From Anticarsia gemmatalis (Eukaryota > Arthropoda > Insecta > Lepidoptera > Erebidae): a DNA stretch of 64,000 nucleotides. The DNA lies in assembly GCF_050436995.1 (NCBI RefSeq), contig NC_134757.1, positions 6,336,501-6,400,500 of the forward strand. The letters are read 5' to 3'. Position 1 is the first letter of the stretch. Each line of letters starts with the position of its first letter. The notes beneath the pieces were generated by a model, which worked only from the letters and a program-made list of their open reading frames with translations, was not told where the DNA came from and did no database searches. Below, piece by piece: positions 1-10,884 of the stretch. The translations under genes were made by a program, and so were the position numbers.

Positions 1-2045
1 TTTTGCTCTGAAATCCGTATAAAACTGTTTAGGGTAAAGGGAAAATTAAATCCTGGGAAAACAAAGGAAGTAATAGAAGTAATAAACAATTAGTTGATTA
101 AAATCGTCATTAGACTCCACGTGTATCAATAATTTAATATAATCGGATCACTAGAAGAGGATCAAAGCTATTGCCAAGGTTTCATTACAAAATGGCAGGC
201 AGCAAATAAAGTAGATACAGTGAGAGTCAAAAATATGTAATATGTTGCCACATTTTCCAAAGCATTTCTTGACAATCTGGGTGCAACGGAATATGGTGCG
301 TTCGTAATCCTAAATTGTTGTATTAATTGTTTTTTTAAATAACAAATTAAGGTTACCGTTGTAATTTGTTATTTTATAACTGTAATGTAAAATATGGAAT
401 TGGTCTGAAATAAATAAATACATATTATAATAAGCATTATCAAAGAAATTAGTTAAATTGCTAATACTATGGTTAGTACAAAGTGATTTTACAGTTTCTG
501 CGTATTGTTTGTAGACCAATAGCAATAATAAAATTTATATTTTCATACAAAAAAGTATGTGAAAGTTTCAGTACATACGTATTTCTAATGCGGACTGTAC
601 TTCAAGTAGAATTTCACCTCGATTCACATACACCCGTTGGTTTCGCGTGTCAATGCAAAAGTTTTCTATCAGAAGTTCTTCTTCAATAGTAGTTTTATTT
701 GTATATTTCTAGTATTGGCGCAAGAATATAGTGTGTCTTGATCATTGGTATTTGTCGTGAAAATAGAGAAAAAATATTTTAGAGTATTAATATTATCTGG
801 TTTCTAATCTGTACAATGAACAACACTCTGTCAAACCTATTAACAAAGCTTAGCCACAAAGTAAACGCCGATTTTAATAATTAATATCATTATTTCTACT
901 AATTTTACTAATAAAATATATAACATTATTGAAGAATGAATTTGTGGTTATTTGCAGGTTATCTTACATTATAAAAAGAACAATGGCAAAATCTCATACA
1001 TCATAATCACTAATTTTAAAATGTTGCGTCTTCAAATAAAACAAATGTTATAATATGCAGCATTAATTCCTGATTCTAAATATATAAATATGTGCATTAG
1101 GTGCGCCGGAGATCCTGAGTAATTTGAGTTTATATTTTTATAGGTTATGTCTATCACATCATTAAATGTCATATCGCCAATTATCTATTGTAGTATATTA
1201 CTATCGTCATCGTAGTGAAATTGACTGCCTCAACCTTTCGAGCAGGTATAGCCCTAAAACCAATATATACAGTAACCTCTGGGTATATATTGGTACTACT
1301 GCTTGACTGTTATATTATGAAACGAATTGTACTATGGGGTATTTAAGTTATCAGATAGTATAAATCAGCTTGGCAAAGGCAATAAAGGTAAATAAAAAAT
1401 GAAAAGGTTTACATTATTTATTTCTTTCATACACATCCTTGATTATAATGTCATTTAAAATTCAGCTGGTGCTATAATATTATCTTGATACCTGGCCTAT
1501 TCTAAGCACCAGACTAAAGTCAGCACAGCAGCCTTTTGTATGCCTATCCACTGGGCAACTGCAATTATATTGTAAGATTCCCGTTTGACCATGTACACTA
1601 TTTTCAATTAGTATGTATACGTAATATTATTTTCGTGAGATATGTTATTGGGTAAACCCAGCTAGTCAGCAATGTGGCAACTCTTGTATTTTGTTCCAAG
1701 GCAGGGTATAAGCGGAAGTTATTCTATGTTTTAATTCACGCACAAAATTGGAGTCAGTCTGACACGACTTCCCATACTTGAAGAAGTGTTAGACTAGTTC
1801 ACAAAATCCAAAAAGCAAGGGAACGTCCGTGATGAATCAGTAGAAGTCATGTACATGCAATCTAAATCGAAATCCGTTAGAGATGCAGGGTTAACAAATA
1901 GAGCAGAAATCCTCAGTAAGTCTGTGTTGTTTGAAAATAGGTAGGAAAAAGCAATAGTAATGGCAAAGCACAACAACACGTCAATGCCGAAAATCACCAA
2001 ACGTCAATGTCAAACAATCAAACCTAACCGAAGCAGAAATAGAGT
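1..2045. other. AT-rich stretch without recognisable gene
   Basis: I see no coding signal here. Open frames are short, AT-rich and show no familiar protein motif. The only clear structure is a 12-bp inverted repeat, ACCAATATATAC at 1259-1270 and its complement at 1283-1294. Confidence 0.6.
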
Positions 2046-2554
2046 AAGATCCCAGAGCTGCCAGACCTACGTCATTTTAGCAAAGCTGAAACTTTGAGGA
2101 TTGTTAGTATAAAGGGTCAGTTAAGAGGTATGCACATCCACTACCTTGAAAGTGGGGCCGTTTCTGAGGTAGCGCGGAGTGAAGGTGCGTAAAAAACGAC
2201 CCAACCTACGTTATAGTAGCAAAGTTGGTTTTCAGATATGTTATTAATGATATTATGTAGAATTAAAATTGACTATTGCCAGACCGTTTCCCGGGGCCAT
2301 TACTTCTGCCAGACGCCTTAAATGTTATAAAAAAATGAGGTCAACTACGTCATAGTAGCAAGCCTAAATTTTATATATGTTATTAAAGGTACAATTTTAA
2401 GACCCCCTGTATGCGGACAGACCATTCCGCAGGGCCCTTCGTCCCCTAGACGCCATTAAACTTTCCCTATGAGTGCGAGAGTAAGAGCATTATTCATACG
2501 CATAAATGAAAAACAATTGAATTAAAAAAATAAAAATTGAAAAATTATTGAATA

Positions 2555-2807
2555 CTAACTGACCCGCGCATCTTTGCTTGCGTCACTTAAGAGAGATAGG
2601 TCAAAATGTTACATAAACGGGTTATGTAACATTTTTCACTGGTACTCTGCTCCTATTGGTCGTAGCGTGATGATATATAGCTTATAGCTTTTCTCAATAA
2701 ATAGGCCATCCAACAGTAAAATATTTTTTTATTCGCACCAGTAGTTCCTGAGATTAGCGCGTTCACACAAACAAACAAACTTCTCAGCTTTATAAAATTA
2801 GTATAGA
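2555..2807 (-). mobile_element. Helitron-like element, copy in left arm
   Basis: Read on the minus strand it starts TCTATACTAATTTTATAAAG and ends GCGCGGGTCAGTTAG, flanked by A and T as Helitrons are. A short stem (GCATC..GATGC type) lies just before the end. It is a 253-bp non-autonomous copy with no coding capacity. The last four bases are TTAG rather than the usual CTRR. It is the mirror image of 3686-3938 and sits at the same place in the other arm. Confidence 0.65.
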
Positions 2808-2925
2808 TTAAAAGTACTTGGAATGTTTAGGAAGATAAGTAACATTATTTTGGGAATTATTTTAAAAATAGATATGGTTTACACTATTCACAAAAATTAT
2901 GAAAAAAAACATCATCATATTCATA

Positions 2926-3089
2926 CATCAATTAATCCGGGAACATTGTATAACTCGCAGATAAATTTTTGAATTACATCAAATATATTTTGTTCCTTCG
3001 CTTAATCAATAGATAATTCAACTTCTCCGAATTGAACAAAAGCTTCTTGATATTCTGGCGATTTCTTTAAAATTTTAAATGGTCTGAGC
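2926..3089 (-). pseudogene. Transposon protein fragment, inverted segment
   Basis: The minus strand reads PFKILKKSPEYQEAFVQFGE, then ELSID, a stop codon, and then FDVIQKFICELYNVPGLIDV. That is one frame interrupted by a single TAA. The pattern (FKILKKSP..QEAF..FG, then KFICELYN) resembles a repeat-associated protein family I know only as uncharacterised multi-copy arthropod proteins. The natural continuation after LIDV is DAARLQLF, which lies on the opposite strand at 3100 onwards. After LIDV this copy jumps straight into the 3' terminal arm, so it is an internally deleted copy. It is not functional. Confidence 0.6.
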
Positions 3090-3093
3090 TGAA

Positions 3094-3588
3094 TTGATGT
3101 AGATGCTGCACGGCTACAACTTTTCATTAACACGTATACAGTCGGCGATTTGAATGAGAAATTCCACCGGCAAAATGTTAAAAAATTCGACGCAAGTAAT
3201 TTACCTCCTTGTAAATCTGAATTGCTTCAACAATTTCGATGAGCAAATTATATTGCGAGTGTCTGGAGTAATGCTCATATAAAGCGTCCTAGCATTTTAA
3301 GCCCAGCAAATAAAGGGTGGGTTCTAAAGGATAACCATTATCATTTTAAGTGGTTTGATGGTGACCAATTGCCAAATTTCGTAAGCGAATCACTTGAAAA
3401 CGAATTAGGTATATTATTTTAACTATAAATTATTTCAATATACCTACTTGTAACTGTTTTCAACATCATTACCTACATTTTTTTTTACAGAGAATTCAAG
3501 TAACAATGAAGACGATGGTGGAGATGATTTAAATATTCAATTTGATGAGGGAAGTAAGAGCTCAGATAATGATGATGATGATGAATGA
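3094..3588 (+). pseudogene. Transposon protein C-terminus, two exons, one internal stop
   Basis: From 3094 the plus strand reads IDVDAARLQLFINTYTVGDL, then DASNLPPCKSELLQQF, a TGA stop, then ANYIASVWSNAHIKRP, GWVLKDNHYHFKWFDGDQLP and VSESLENEL. The exon ends at 3408 before GT. The 82-bp intron (3409-3490) has a T-rich acceptor ending TTTTTTTACAG. The second exon continues in frame with an acidic tail rich in N, D and E that ends DNDDDDE at a TGA (3586-3588). The kept splice sites and tail suggest recent origin despite the stop. The layout LPPC..ANYI.S.W..A...GW resembles the C-terminal half of multi-copy arthropod transposon-associated proteins. I cannot name the superfamily. Confidence 0.65.
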
Positions 3589-3685
3589 CTACAATTTTTT
3601 TTTCATAATTTTTGTGGATAGTGTAAACCATATCTATTTTTAAAATAATGTTACTTATCTTCCTAAACATTCCAAGTACTTTTAA

Positions 3686-3938
3686 TCTATACTAATTTTA
3701 TAAAGCTGAGAAGTTTGTTTGTTTGTGTGAACGCGCTAATCTCAGGAACTACTGGTGCGAATAAAAAAATATTTTACTGTTGGATGGCCTATTTATTGAG
3801 AAAAGCTATAAGCTATATATCATCACGCTACGACCAATAGGAGCAGAGTACCAGTGAAAAATGTTACATAACCTGTTTATGTAACATTTTGACCTATCTC
3901 TCTTAAGTGACGCAAGCAAAGATGCGCGGGTCAGTTAG
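3686..3938 (+). mobile_element. Helitron-like element, copy in right arm
   Basis: This is the mirror copy of the element at 2555-2807. It starts TCTATACTAATTTTATAAAG after an A and ends GCGCGGGTCAGTTAG before a T. The internal text CTCCTATTGG..GTAGCGTGATGATATATAGC is shared with the longer Helitron at 5253-5586, where a similar GGAGCAGAGTACCAG stretch is seen. It has no coding capacity. Confidence 0.65.
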
Positions 3939-4447
3939 TATTCAATAATTTTTCAATTTTTATTTTTTTAATTCAATTGTTTTTCATTTATGCGTATGAA
4001 TAATGCTCTTACTCTCGCACTCATAGGGAAAGTTTAATGGCGTCTAGGGGACGAAGGGCCCTGCGGAATGGTCTGTCCGCATACAGGGGGTCTTAAAATT
4101 GTACCTTTAATAACATATATAAAATTTAGGCTTGCTACTATGACGTAGTTGACCTCATTTTTTTATAACATTTAAGGCGTCTGGCAGAAGTAATGGCCCC
4201 GGGAAACGGTCTGGCAATAGTCAATTTTAATTCTACATAATATCATTAATAACATATCTGAAAACCAACTTTGCTACTATAACGTGGGTTGGGTCGTTTT
4301 TTACGCACCTTCACTCCGCGCTACCTCAGAAACGGCCCCACTTTCAAGGTAGTGGATGTGCATACCTCTTAACAGACCCTTTATACTAACAATCCTCAAA
4401 ATTTCAGCTTTGCTAAAATCACGTAGGTCTGGCAGCTCTGGGATCTT

Positions 4448-5194
4448 GGTCCAAAAATATCGTTACCATACTTTAAAAACGTAATACTAGGTACTAAAAT
4501 ATCTCTGTTGACTGTAAATATATCTTTGTGTGAGCAAAATAAATAAGAAGTTTTTAGTTTATTAGTCACTGTTTTTAATAACTTGTCATAACAATATATT
4601 TCACGTTGCAGACTATTTAGTTATTTAAACAATTAAATAGACAAAGACAACATAAATCTACTTATTAAACAACAAAGTACCGAGTGGCAACTTTTTTTTA
4701 TCTAAAGGAAATGGAGAATCATTTTTAGATAGTCAATTTATTACTTTTTGTTTAATCTATTAAATGTCGCCATTAGAAGTAAAAATGATATTCCTGAAAT
4801 TCATACGATAATTAATAAAGTACATTGGTAATATTGAGATTCGAAGACGCTCAAAAAATATAAGTGATTTTTTTGCCATTGTTCTTTGTCGTATAAATCA
4901 AAACATCTAATAAAGTTATCTCACGATGAATAACGGGCTTTAAAACACTTTTTTACTGTTCTATCACTTAACACAAAAATAAAATCGAGAACTGTTCAAA
5001 ATTCACAGTTAAAACTTACCAAAATTTTATTTTAACTAAGTTACGGCTAATTCATACTTTTATTGAAGGTTATCAAAAAATATTCGAGAATTTAATCCGA
5101 TCATAAAACTTGCATATTGAATAGAGATGGTAATAAATTTCGAAAGATTGAAGAAACTATGTTGTTATTGAACGATTCGAGCATCCATCACTTA
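4448..5194. other. AT-rich stretch without recognisable gene
   Basis: I see nothing beyond AT-rich DNA here: no ORF of note, no repeat that I recognise, and no exon-like composition. Confidence 0.6.
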
Positions 5195-5629
5195 CCCCCG
5201 GTTTTGAGTACATTTAGCGGAAGTTTATCTATTTAATAGCGTTAAAACGCTATCCATACTAATATTATAAATGCGAAAGTAACTCTGTCTAATGTATAAT
5301 AGAATACGGGAATTAACGCGAACACGCATTTTACCTTAAAATGCCAAACGTTTCGGCGCAGTTTGTCTGTCTGTCTGTCTGCTACTCAATCACGCCTAAA
5401 CTAATGAATCAATTTGCATGAAATTTGGTATGGAGATATTTTAATAGTCGATAAAGGACATAGGCTATGTATCATCACGCTACGACTAAAAGGAGCAGAG
5501 TACCAGCAATTAATGTTACAAAAACTGGGAAATATTTCACCCATTCTCTCTTATTGGACGCAAGCGAAGTTGCGCGGGTCAGCTAGTTGAATATATAAAC
5601 TACCGCTAAATGTACTCAGAAACCGGGGG
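5195..5629. mobile_element. Short MITE interrupted by a Helitron
   Basis: The outer ends are inverted repeats. CCCCCGGTTTTGAGTACATT starts at 5195, and the complement of the right end (5593-5629) reads CCCCCGGTTTCTGAGTACAT. The match runs about 38 bp with few differences. Without the Helitron at 5253-5586 the element would be about 100 bp, with a small palindrome TAGCGTTAAAACGCTA at its centre. No clear target duplication is visible, so the superfamily is open. It has no coding capacity. Confidence 0.7.
5253..5586 (+). mobile_element. Complete non-autonomous Helitron-like element
   Basis: It starts TCCATACTAATATTATAAAT after an A and ends GCGGGTCAGCTAG before a T, matching Helitron rules (5' TC, 3' CTRR, insertion between A and T). 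The stem CGCAA..TTGCG lies just upstream of the 3' end. It carries a TCTG microsatellite near 5364-5382 and the common phrases CATGAAATTTGGTATGGAGA and GGACATAGGCTATGTATCAT. I recognise this as a very common lepidopteran repeat type. It splits the MITE at 5195-5629, so it arrived later. Confidence 0.75.
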
Positions 5630-8600
5630 CCAGACTCTTCGTACACAACTCTACGCAAATCTCTGATACTCAACGATTTAACCGACTACTGCCATAGAAA
5701 TCCAGTTGCAGGACAAATGTGGGTGACGCGACTCGGGTACGAACCGCAATGGATTTGTAATATAAGACGGTAGTCACTTAAAGACTAAAATGGTTGAAAA
5801 TCGAAGACTTGTGTAGCCTCGTGTACGAAGGGCCTTTTCGCAGAGAAACGTTGCTAAGCTCTAAAATAATATAACAATGTTCTTCGCATAAAGGAAAAAC
5901 AATCTACTTGATAAATTAATGGTTAGCAAACATATTTCTATTTTTGTTCTAGTAATTAATCTAGCCAGCACAACTGAATCGTCAGAAACAGACTCTGGCG
6001 ACAGTTTCGGCCTAGTTTAATCTCGGTTTCCTGAAAATGACTGGCTCTAAGTAATTACTACTCTATTTCCCAGATTCTGAAAATCGGACTTGTATTTTGT
6101 GCGACAAATACTAGCAGATATTGTCCAACAACTTAGTAGAAAGCCTTGCATGTAAAATGTACTACTGGCGGAGACATATAAAATTCATAATTTAGGATAT
6201 CAGTGACCCGTAGAATTATGCCACGTATTCAGATTATAGTGGCCCGTTCGATACAGCTACATACTTTATTTTAAAAATACACTAAATTCCTCTACTAACT
6301 TGTAGGTATTAACTAAATAAATATTATTTCAGGCATTTTATTCCCATCCCGCACCTAGCCCGCACTAGACCGTAAAAAAGAGTTACAAACTTCTAAACCG
6401 GGCTGTCCAAATAAAACACGTGTAAAAATCCAGTGTAGTTGCAAAACCTTTAAACTGGCAAAGATAAACACTCACACGAACAAACATCTCTATTTTTCCA
6501 CTTTAAAACCGGGACTAACAAAATAAAGTAAAAACCGTGTCCATTCTGCACCCGTAGACATGACACCGGTACTTTTTATTTAGTGTTTCGTCTAAAAGGT
6601 ATGGGGAGTCACGTGTAACTGTTATTTCGATATTTTGTACCACGTGCCGGCAAAAACGTGAAGGAAAATGTGTAAACAGAAGCACGTCGCAGCCATACGC
6701 CTGCTGGTCACATTTTACCTTGATGTTTTATGTATGTATGTATATTCAAATATTTGCTCCAGGTAGATCAAAAATATAAAAACGATAATGTGATGTAAAA
6801 TATCCTAAATACTTAAAACTTGCTAATGACAAGAATAAATCAACATTTTCAAGAAATAACGAAGCGAAAGCTTCTCCAAAAAAATCTTGAATCACTAAAT
6901 CAGACATATTTAAAAGGGAAGCTAAAAGATTTGTATTTTAATTAAATGCAAACCACTGTATAAGTCGCGACGAAATCCACTTCAAATTCTCTTATAGCTG
7001 TTAAAAAATGTTAAAATGCCTCCCGTTATAATTACATGGACCTTTTTGCTCTGCTCGACTGTTTAAAAGAGCACTCTCGTTTTATACGACCGCTGGGAAA
7101 CCATCAAACACTGTTTTAATATAAATACCTTAATCATTAAAAAGTATATGGGACGGTAAGTGCTATAATTTAAAATAGGAAGGTCAAATCGTTTAGTACT
7201 CTCGCCCCGAACGATCGTTTTGTTGCTAGTTAAAAAGTTTTAATAATCATCTGCTTCGTAAAAATCTGGGTGTTGTTTAAAAAACTCTTTCAATCTTAAT
7301 TAATATAATAGTAACTCTCCAGGTTTACTACGTTATAAGTACTTATTATACTATACAGCCGAATAAAACTATTCGCCTGAAGTGGTTATCGTTAATGATC
7401 TACATTTAAATATTTATCTCTACAACAACATTACTATTTAACGATTCGATATTCAACAGCACCAATATCACAATCATCTGCTATTATTCCGTGCACAATA
7501 TTCATAACAACATATTGGTGAATTGTTTACATTACTATAACTATTGCGCAGATAAAACAATGCATCAATAAACAAATAGAACAGACAAAACATTGATCAG
7601 TACGTGACGCTGACGCACGCACACCATCTCTAAACACAATACATTTAAATACACATTCACACATGCGTAAACAAATTAGTTGTAGTTCAATTAGGGAATG
7701 TAATTAGGAACGCTGCGGTGCATCGATGTCGGTAGAAATAATTACGATATTGGTGTCGAGAGAGGCCGATTCCTACCTAATGAATTACCTACGAGCTGCA
7801 AATTAATTACAAGCTCCAATGCGCAGCCTCCCAGGACATTGTCGACTACGATATTCCAATAACTTAAATGATTTCCACTTAATGCAATTTCCTTAATTGA
7901 ATATACATATGTGCCTATGTACAGCAAACATAGATAAGGTGCATCGTAAAGCAGCCACTTAACAATTTACAAGTTTTCCAAATAAACGATGTAGATATGC
8001 TAAAAGTTCCGCTTATCGGCGATCTTCCACATAAAATTGGTATCCGCCACCACAATGTACCACTACGAATGTCTTACCCTCGACGGCGCCCTTCCGATTC
8101 GTTCCCCAAGGATCCGCAATGCTGACGGGCACGATAAAGAGGGGAGATAAAAAATTGCCTCACGACTGTGACCACGCAGCTGAGCCAGGGGTGCATGTGC
8201 ATTCCCGACGTGCAATTTGATAAATTACACCAAATTCAAAGTGATGAAATTTCCCTACGAGGAGATTACATGCCGCGCCACTTTTGAAAGCAATATAACC
8301 TTCGCAATGTAGGGACACATATTTTATTACACCGTGTTATTTAAATTGCCTATTTTGCATTTGAAATAAATATTTTATTGAACACCATAAACATACAAAT
8401 CTTAAATTAACCACATTCGTCAGAGGACATAGCCGTCGAACGCCAATTTTTGGACTACTTATATTTTTATAGCCCTGTTACCGATTCATATGCCGTAACA
8501 TAAGTGTCTATATTATTATGAATAAAGCAGAGTTAGCAGCCGACCCTAGTTATAAAACTGGAATGGTGCTCGTAAAACGAAGCAGTTCTTAGTTGTCTCA

Positions 8601-9285
8601 CCGATCCACAAGAGTTTTATATTTCCTATAAAATATTATATTCCGTGAAGCGTGCAATATTCCAACATTCTACACAGTGCAATTTTCTGTCTATTCTAGT
8701 CGTGTAAGAAAGTGCAAGGAGGTTGAAGAGCTAGGTATTCGTGCAATCGCTTTATGAAGCGGGGGCGGGCGCTGCAAGCACTCAATTGATTTGCATCACG
8801 GACTCGCGGACAAAGCACAGCCAGACCGAAGGAATCCCGCTCAATTCACTCCTCAACTAAATCCCAGGATTAGAATTCGAGCTGTGAACCAACCGCTACT
8901 CTGAATTTCTTTTAATGAAACGATATAATGAGATCGATGTCTTAATACTTACTATTTCAAGACGAGTCAGAGACGAATTACAAAACATAGTGTCTGAGGA
9001 AGTGCAAGTACATAATTGTATATTGCTAACTTACTTTACCCCTGTACTGTATATCGCAAAACTCTTAAATGGAAAATACCCATATTAACTAATGTTTTTT
9101 CGTCGCACCTCCATTTACGAAGCATTCAACTGTCTTCATTACAACCGGTTTCACAATTCATTGCCTTTTAACTGCACTTCATACGTTAATATGACTGTAT
9201 AATCCAATAAATTACAAAAAGCGAGCTCGTTTCCACGACACAATGGCGTTATGAAAAAGGGTCCGGCTGAGTATTAAGTTAACAG
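5630..9285. other. Non-coding stretch
   Basis: No convincing exon is seen. Parts are less AT-rich and look like non-coding DNA under constraint: 6540-6720 (CACGTG E-boxes), 7700-7870 (several TAATTA sites) and 8080-8290. A block at 8785-8850 holds TTGATTTGCAT and ACAAAGCAC and is echoed at 11865-11925. Regulatory roles are guesses. Confidence 0.4.
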
Positions 9286-9293
9286 GTTGCGCT
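9286..9293. repeat. Target-site duplication, left copy (GTTGCGCT)
   Basis: GTTGCGCT directly precedes the left inverted end at 9294 and is repeated exactly at 11625-11632, directly after the right end. This fixes the outer element borders. Confidence 0.85.
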
Positions 9294-10110
9294 GGGTCTA
9301 TCCCACTAGTCCCGTTGAGTTGTCCCGTGACGGGACAACTGGCACTATTTTGTCCCAGTTGTCCCGTGGCGGGACAAGTGACACTGTTTTGGTGCCAGTT
9401 GTCCCGTTGCAGAAAAATCACGGGACTAATGGGACAGACGGAAGGGTCAAAACAACTGGTTCCATTGAGTTGTTGTGTGACAACAGGTACTTGGTACTTT
9501 GGTACTAGCAGATGATAATTGTACGCTTATCTATGTAAACTTTAAATTCACAAGAAGTTTTTTTTTTACCATTTAGGCTTGTATAGTAGGCAAACTCGCA
9601 GAGACCCTTTTAGACAGTTTTAGTATAACAAAGATGTAATGGGACACAATCCGGTAACTATCGATGTGTACACTTTGAGTATTATTACTAAGATATACAG
9701 GGTGTCCCAAAACTCAACGATAATCCGAAACAGGATGAAAGGCCAAGTCATACCGGTTCTAGGAAAAATAAAAAAAAATTCCATGTCACTTAGTTCAGCC
9801 ATAATAGACATTTTTCAAAAAAGTTGAAATTCCACACCCTTGCTCGCATTTTCAAGTCCTGTAATCACCAATGTCACAATATCGCTGTGTTTTTTTGAAT
9901 TTCGTGATCCTCATTAAATATGCTATTAATCGTAAAACAAATTAATGCACAAAACATTGTTAATTTAATAAAAAAAGTTAAGTTTTAGTGAGTCATAGTT
10001 CACAAAAATATCTTTAGTTAACTTTGACGCTTCATATTGAAAAAAAAATGTACTACACTACCCTTGGCAAGTTATTTCAAAAGTTGGCGCATTTAATCAA
10101 GATTTTAAAA

Positions 10111-10365
10111 TGGTGCAACACTTGCCACTTTTCTTGCCATTAAAAATGTTATTTTTATTTGAACGAAGAGTATCCCCGCAGATGGATCGGACGCAGTGGT
10201 TCAATTTTATGGCCTCCTCGTTCCCCCGGTCTAAATCCAGTAGATATTTTTTACTGGGTATGCATAAGATAAAAAGTCTATTCAAAATCAATATAAAATC
10301 TATCAGAACTTCGCCAGAAAGTTGACACAACGTCAGAAGAAATAAATGCAAGGAATTTAGCTTGA
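10111..10365 (+). pseudogene. IS630/Tc1-mariner transposase C-terminus, left arm
   Basis: The frame starting at 10111 reads CYFYLNEEYPRRWIGRSG, then WPPRSPGLNPVDIFYW, KVYSKS and LSELRQKVDTTSEEINARNL before a TGA. The WPPRSP.L.P.D.F.W block is the signature of the third catalytic region of IS630/Tc1-mariner DDE transposases, in the type with RWIGR.G just ahead of it. The frame has three internal stops: TAA before KCYFYLNEEY, TAA before KVYS, and TAA before NLSEL. The N-terminal and first two catalytic regions are absent, so this is a remnant. Confidence 0.8.
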
Positions 10366-10629
10366 CTGGTGAAAAGATCTTTTGTACGCAGTTGCAGAGC
10401 CTGTATTCGTGCCAGAGGGAAGCAATTCTTTTTAGTAAAGAGGTAATTGAGTCAGTCCATAACCAATATTTAATGTAATAAACATAATAAGTAATAATAA
10501 TTAAAAAAAAACAATGAACGAACCATCGTTCTTATTTAATTATTCTCCTTAAACTAAAGTAATTCCGAATTGCTTTCCTCTGGCACGAATACAGGCTCTG
10601 CAACGCCTTACAAATGACCTTTGCACCAG

Positions 10630-10884
10630 TCAAGCTAAATTCCATGCATTTATTTCCTCTGACGTTGTGTCAATTTTCTGGCGAAGTTCTGATAGATTTT
10701 GTATTGATTTTGAATAGACTTTTTATCTTATGCATACCCAGTAAAAAATATCTACTGGATTTAGACCGGGGGAACGAGGAGGCCATAAAATTGAACCACT
10801 GCGTCCGATCCATCTGCGGGGATACTCTTCGTTCAAATAAAAATAACATTTTTAATGGCAAGAAAAGTGGCAAGTGTTGCACCA
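10630..10884 (-). pseudogene. IS630/Tc1-mariner transposase C-terminus, right arm
   Basis: This is the mirror copy of 10111-10365 and encodes the same RWIGRSG..WPPRSPGLNPVDIFYW stretch. The stop before NLSEL in the left copy is CAA (Gln) here, so this arm keeps the older codon. The stops before KCYFYLNEEY and KVYS are shared. The other visible difference is AAATTG in place of AAAGTTG-type text after the RQK codons. Confidence 0.8.

Larger units (their letters stand above)
2046..4447. mobile_element. Large palindromic transposable element (inverted dimer of 3' ends)
   Basis: The outer left arm (about 2046-2909) is the reverse complement of the right arm (about 3594-4447). Only scattered base differences show: for example the left has AAACGGGTTATG where the right, complemented, has AAACAGGTTATG. 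Both outer ends read GATCCCAGAGCTGCCAGACC going inward. Each arm holds three related subterminal units with an ACCTACGTNATAGTAGCAA-type core, and a 253-bp Helitron-like insert. The unpaired centre encodes pieces of one transposon protein in opposite orientations, minus strand 2926-3089 and plus strand 3094-3588. I read this as two 3' halves of one element joined head to head at about 3090. I see no clear target duplication. The superfamily is unknown to me. Confidence 0.85.

Noticed and set aside
5636..5832. Inverted words CTTCGTACAC and GTGTACGAAG about 180 bases apart.
   Set aside because: The match is short and nothing else extends it. It could be chance.
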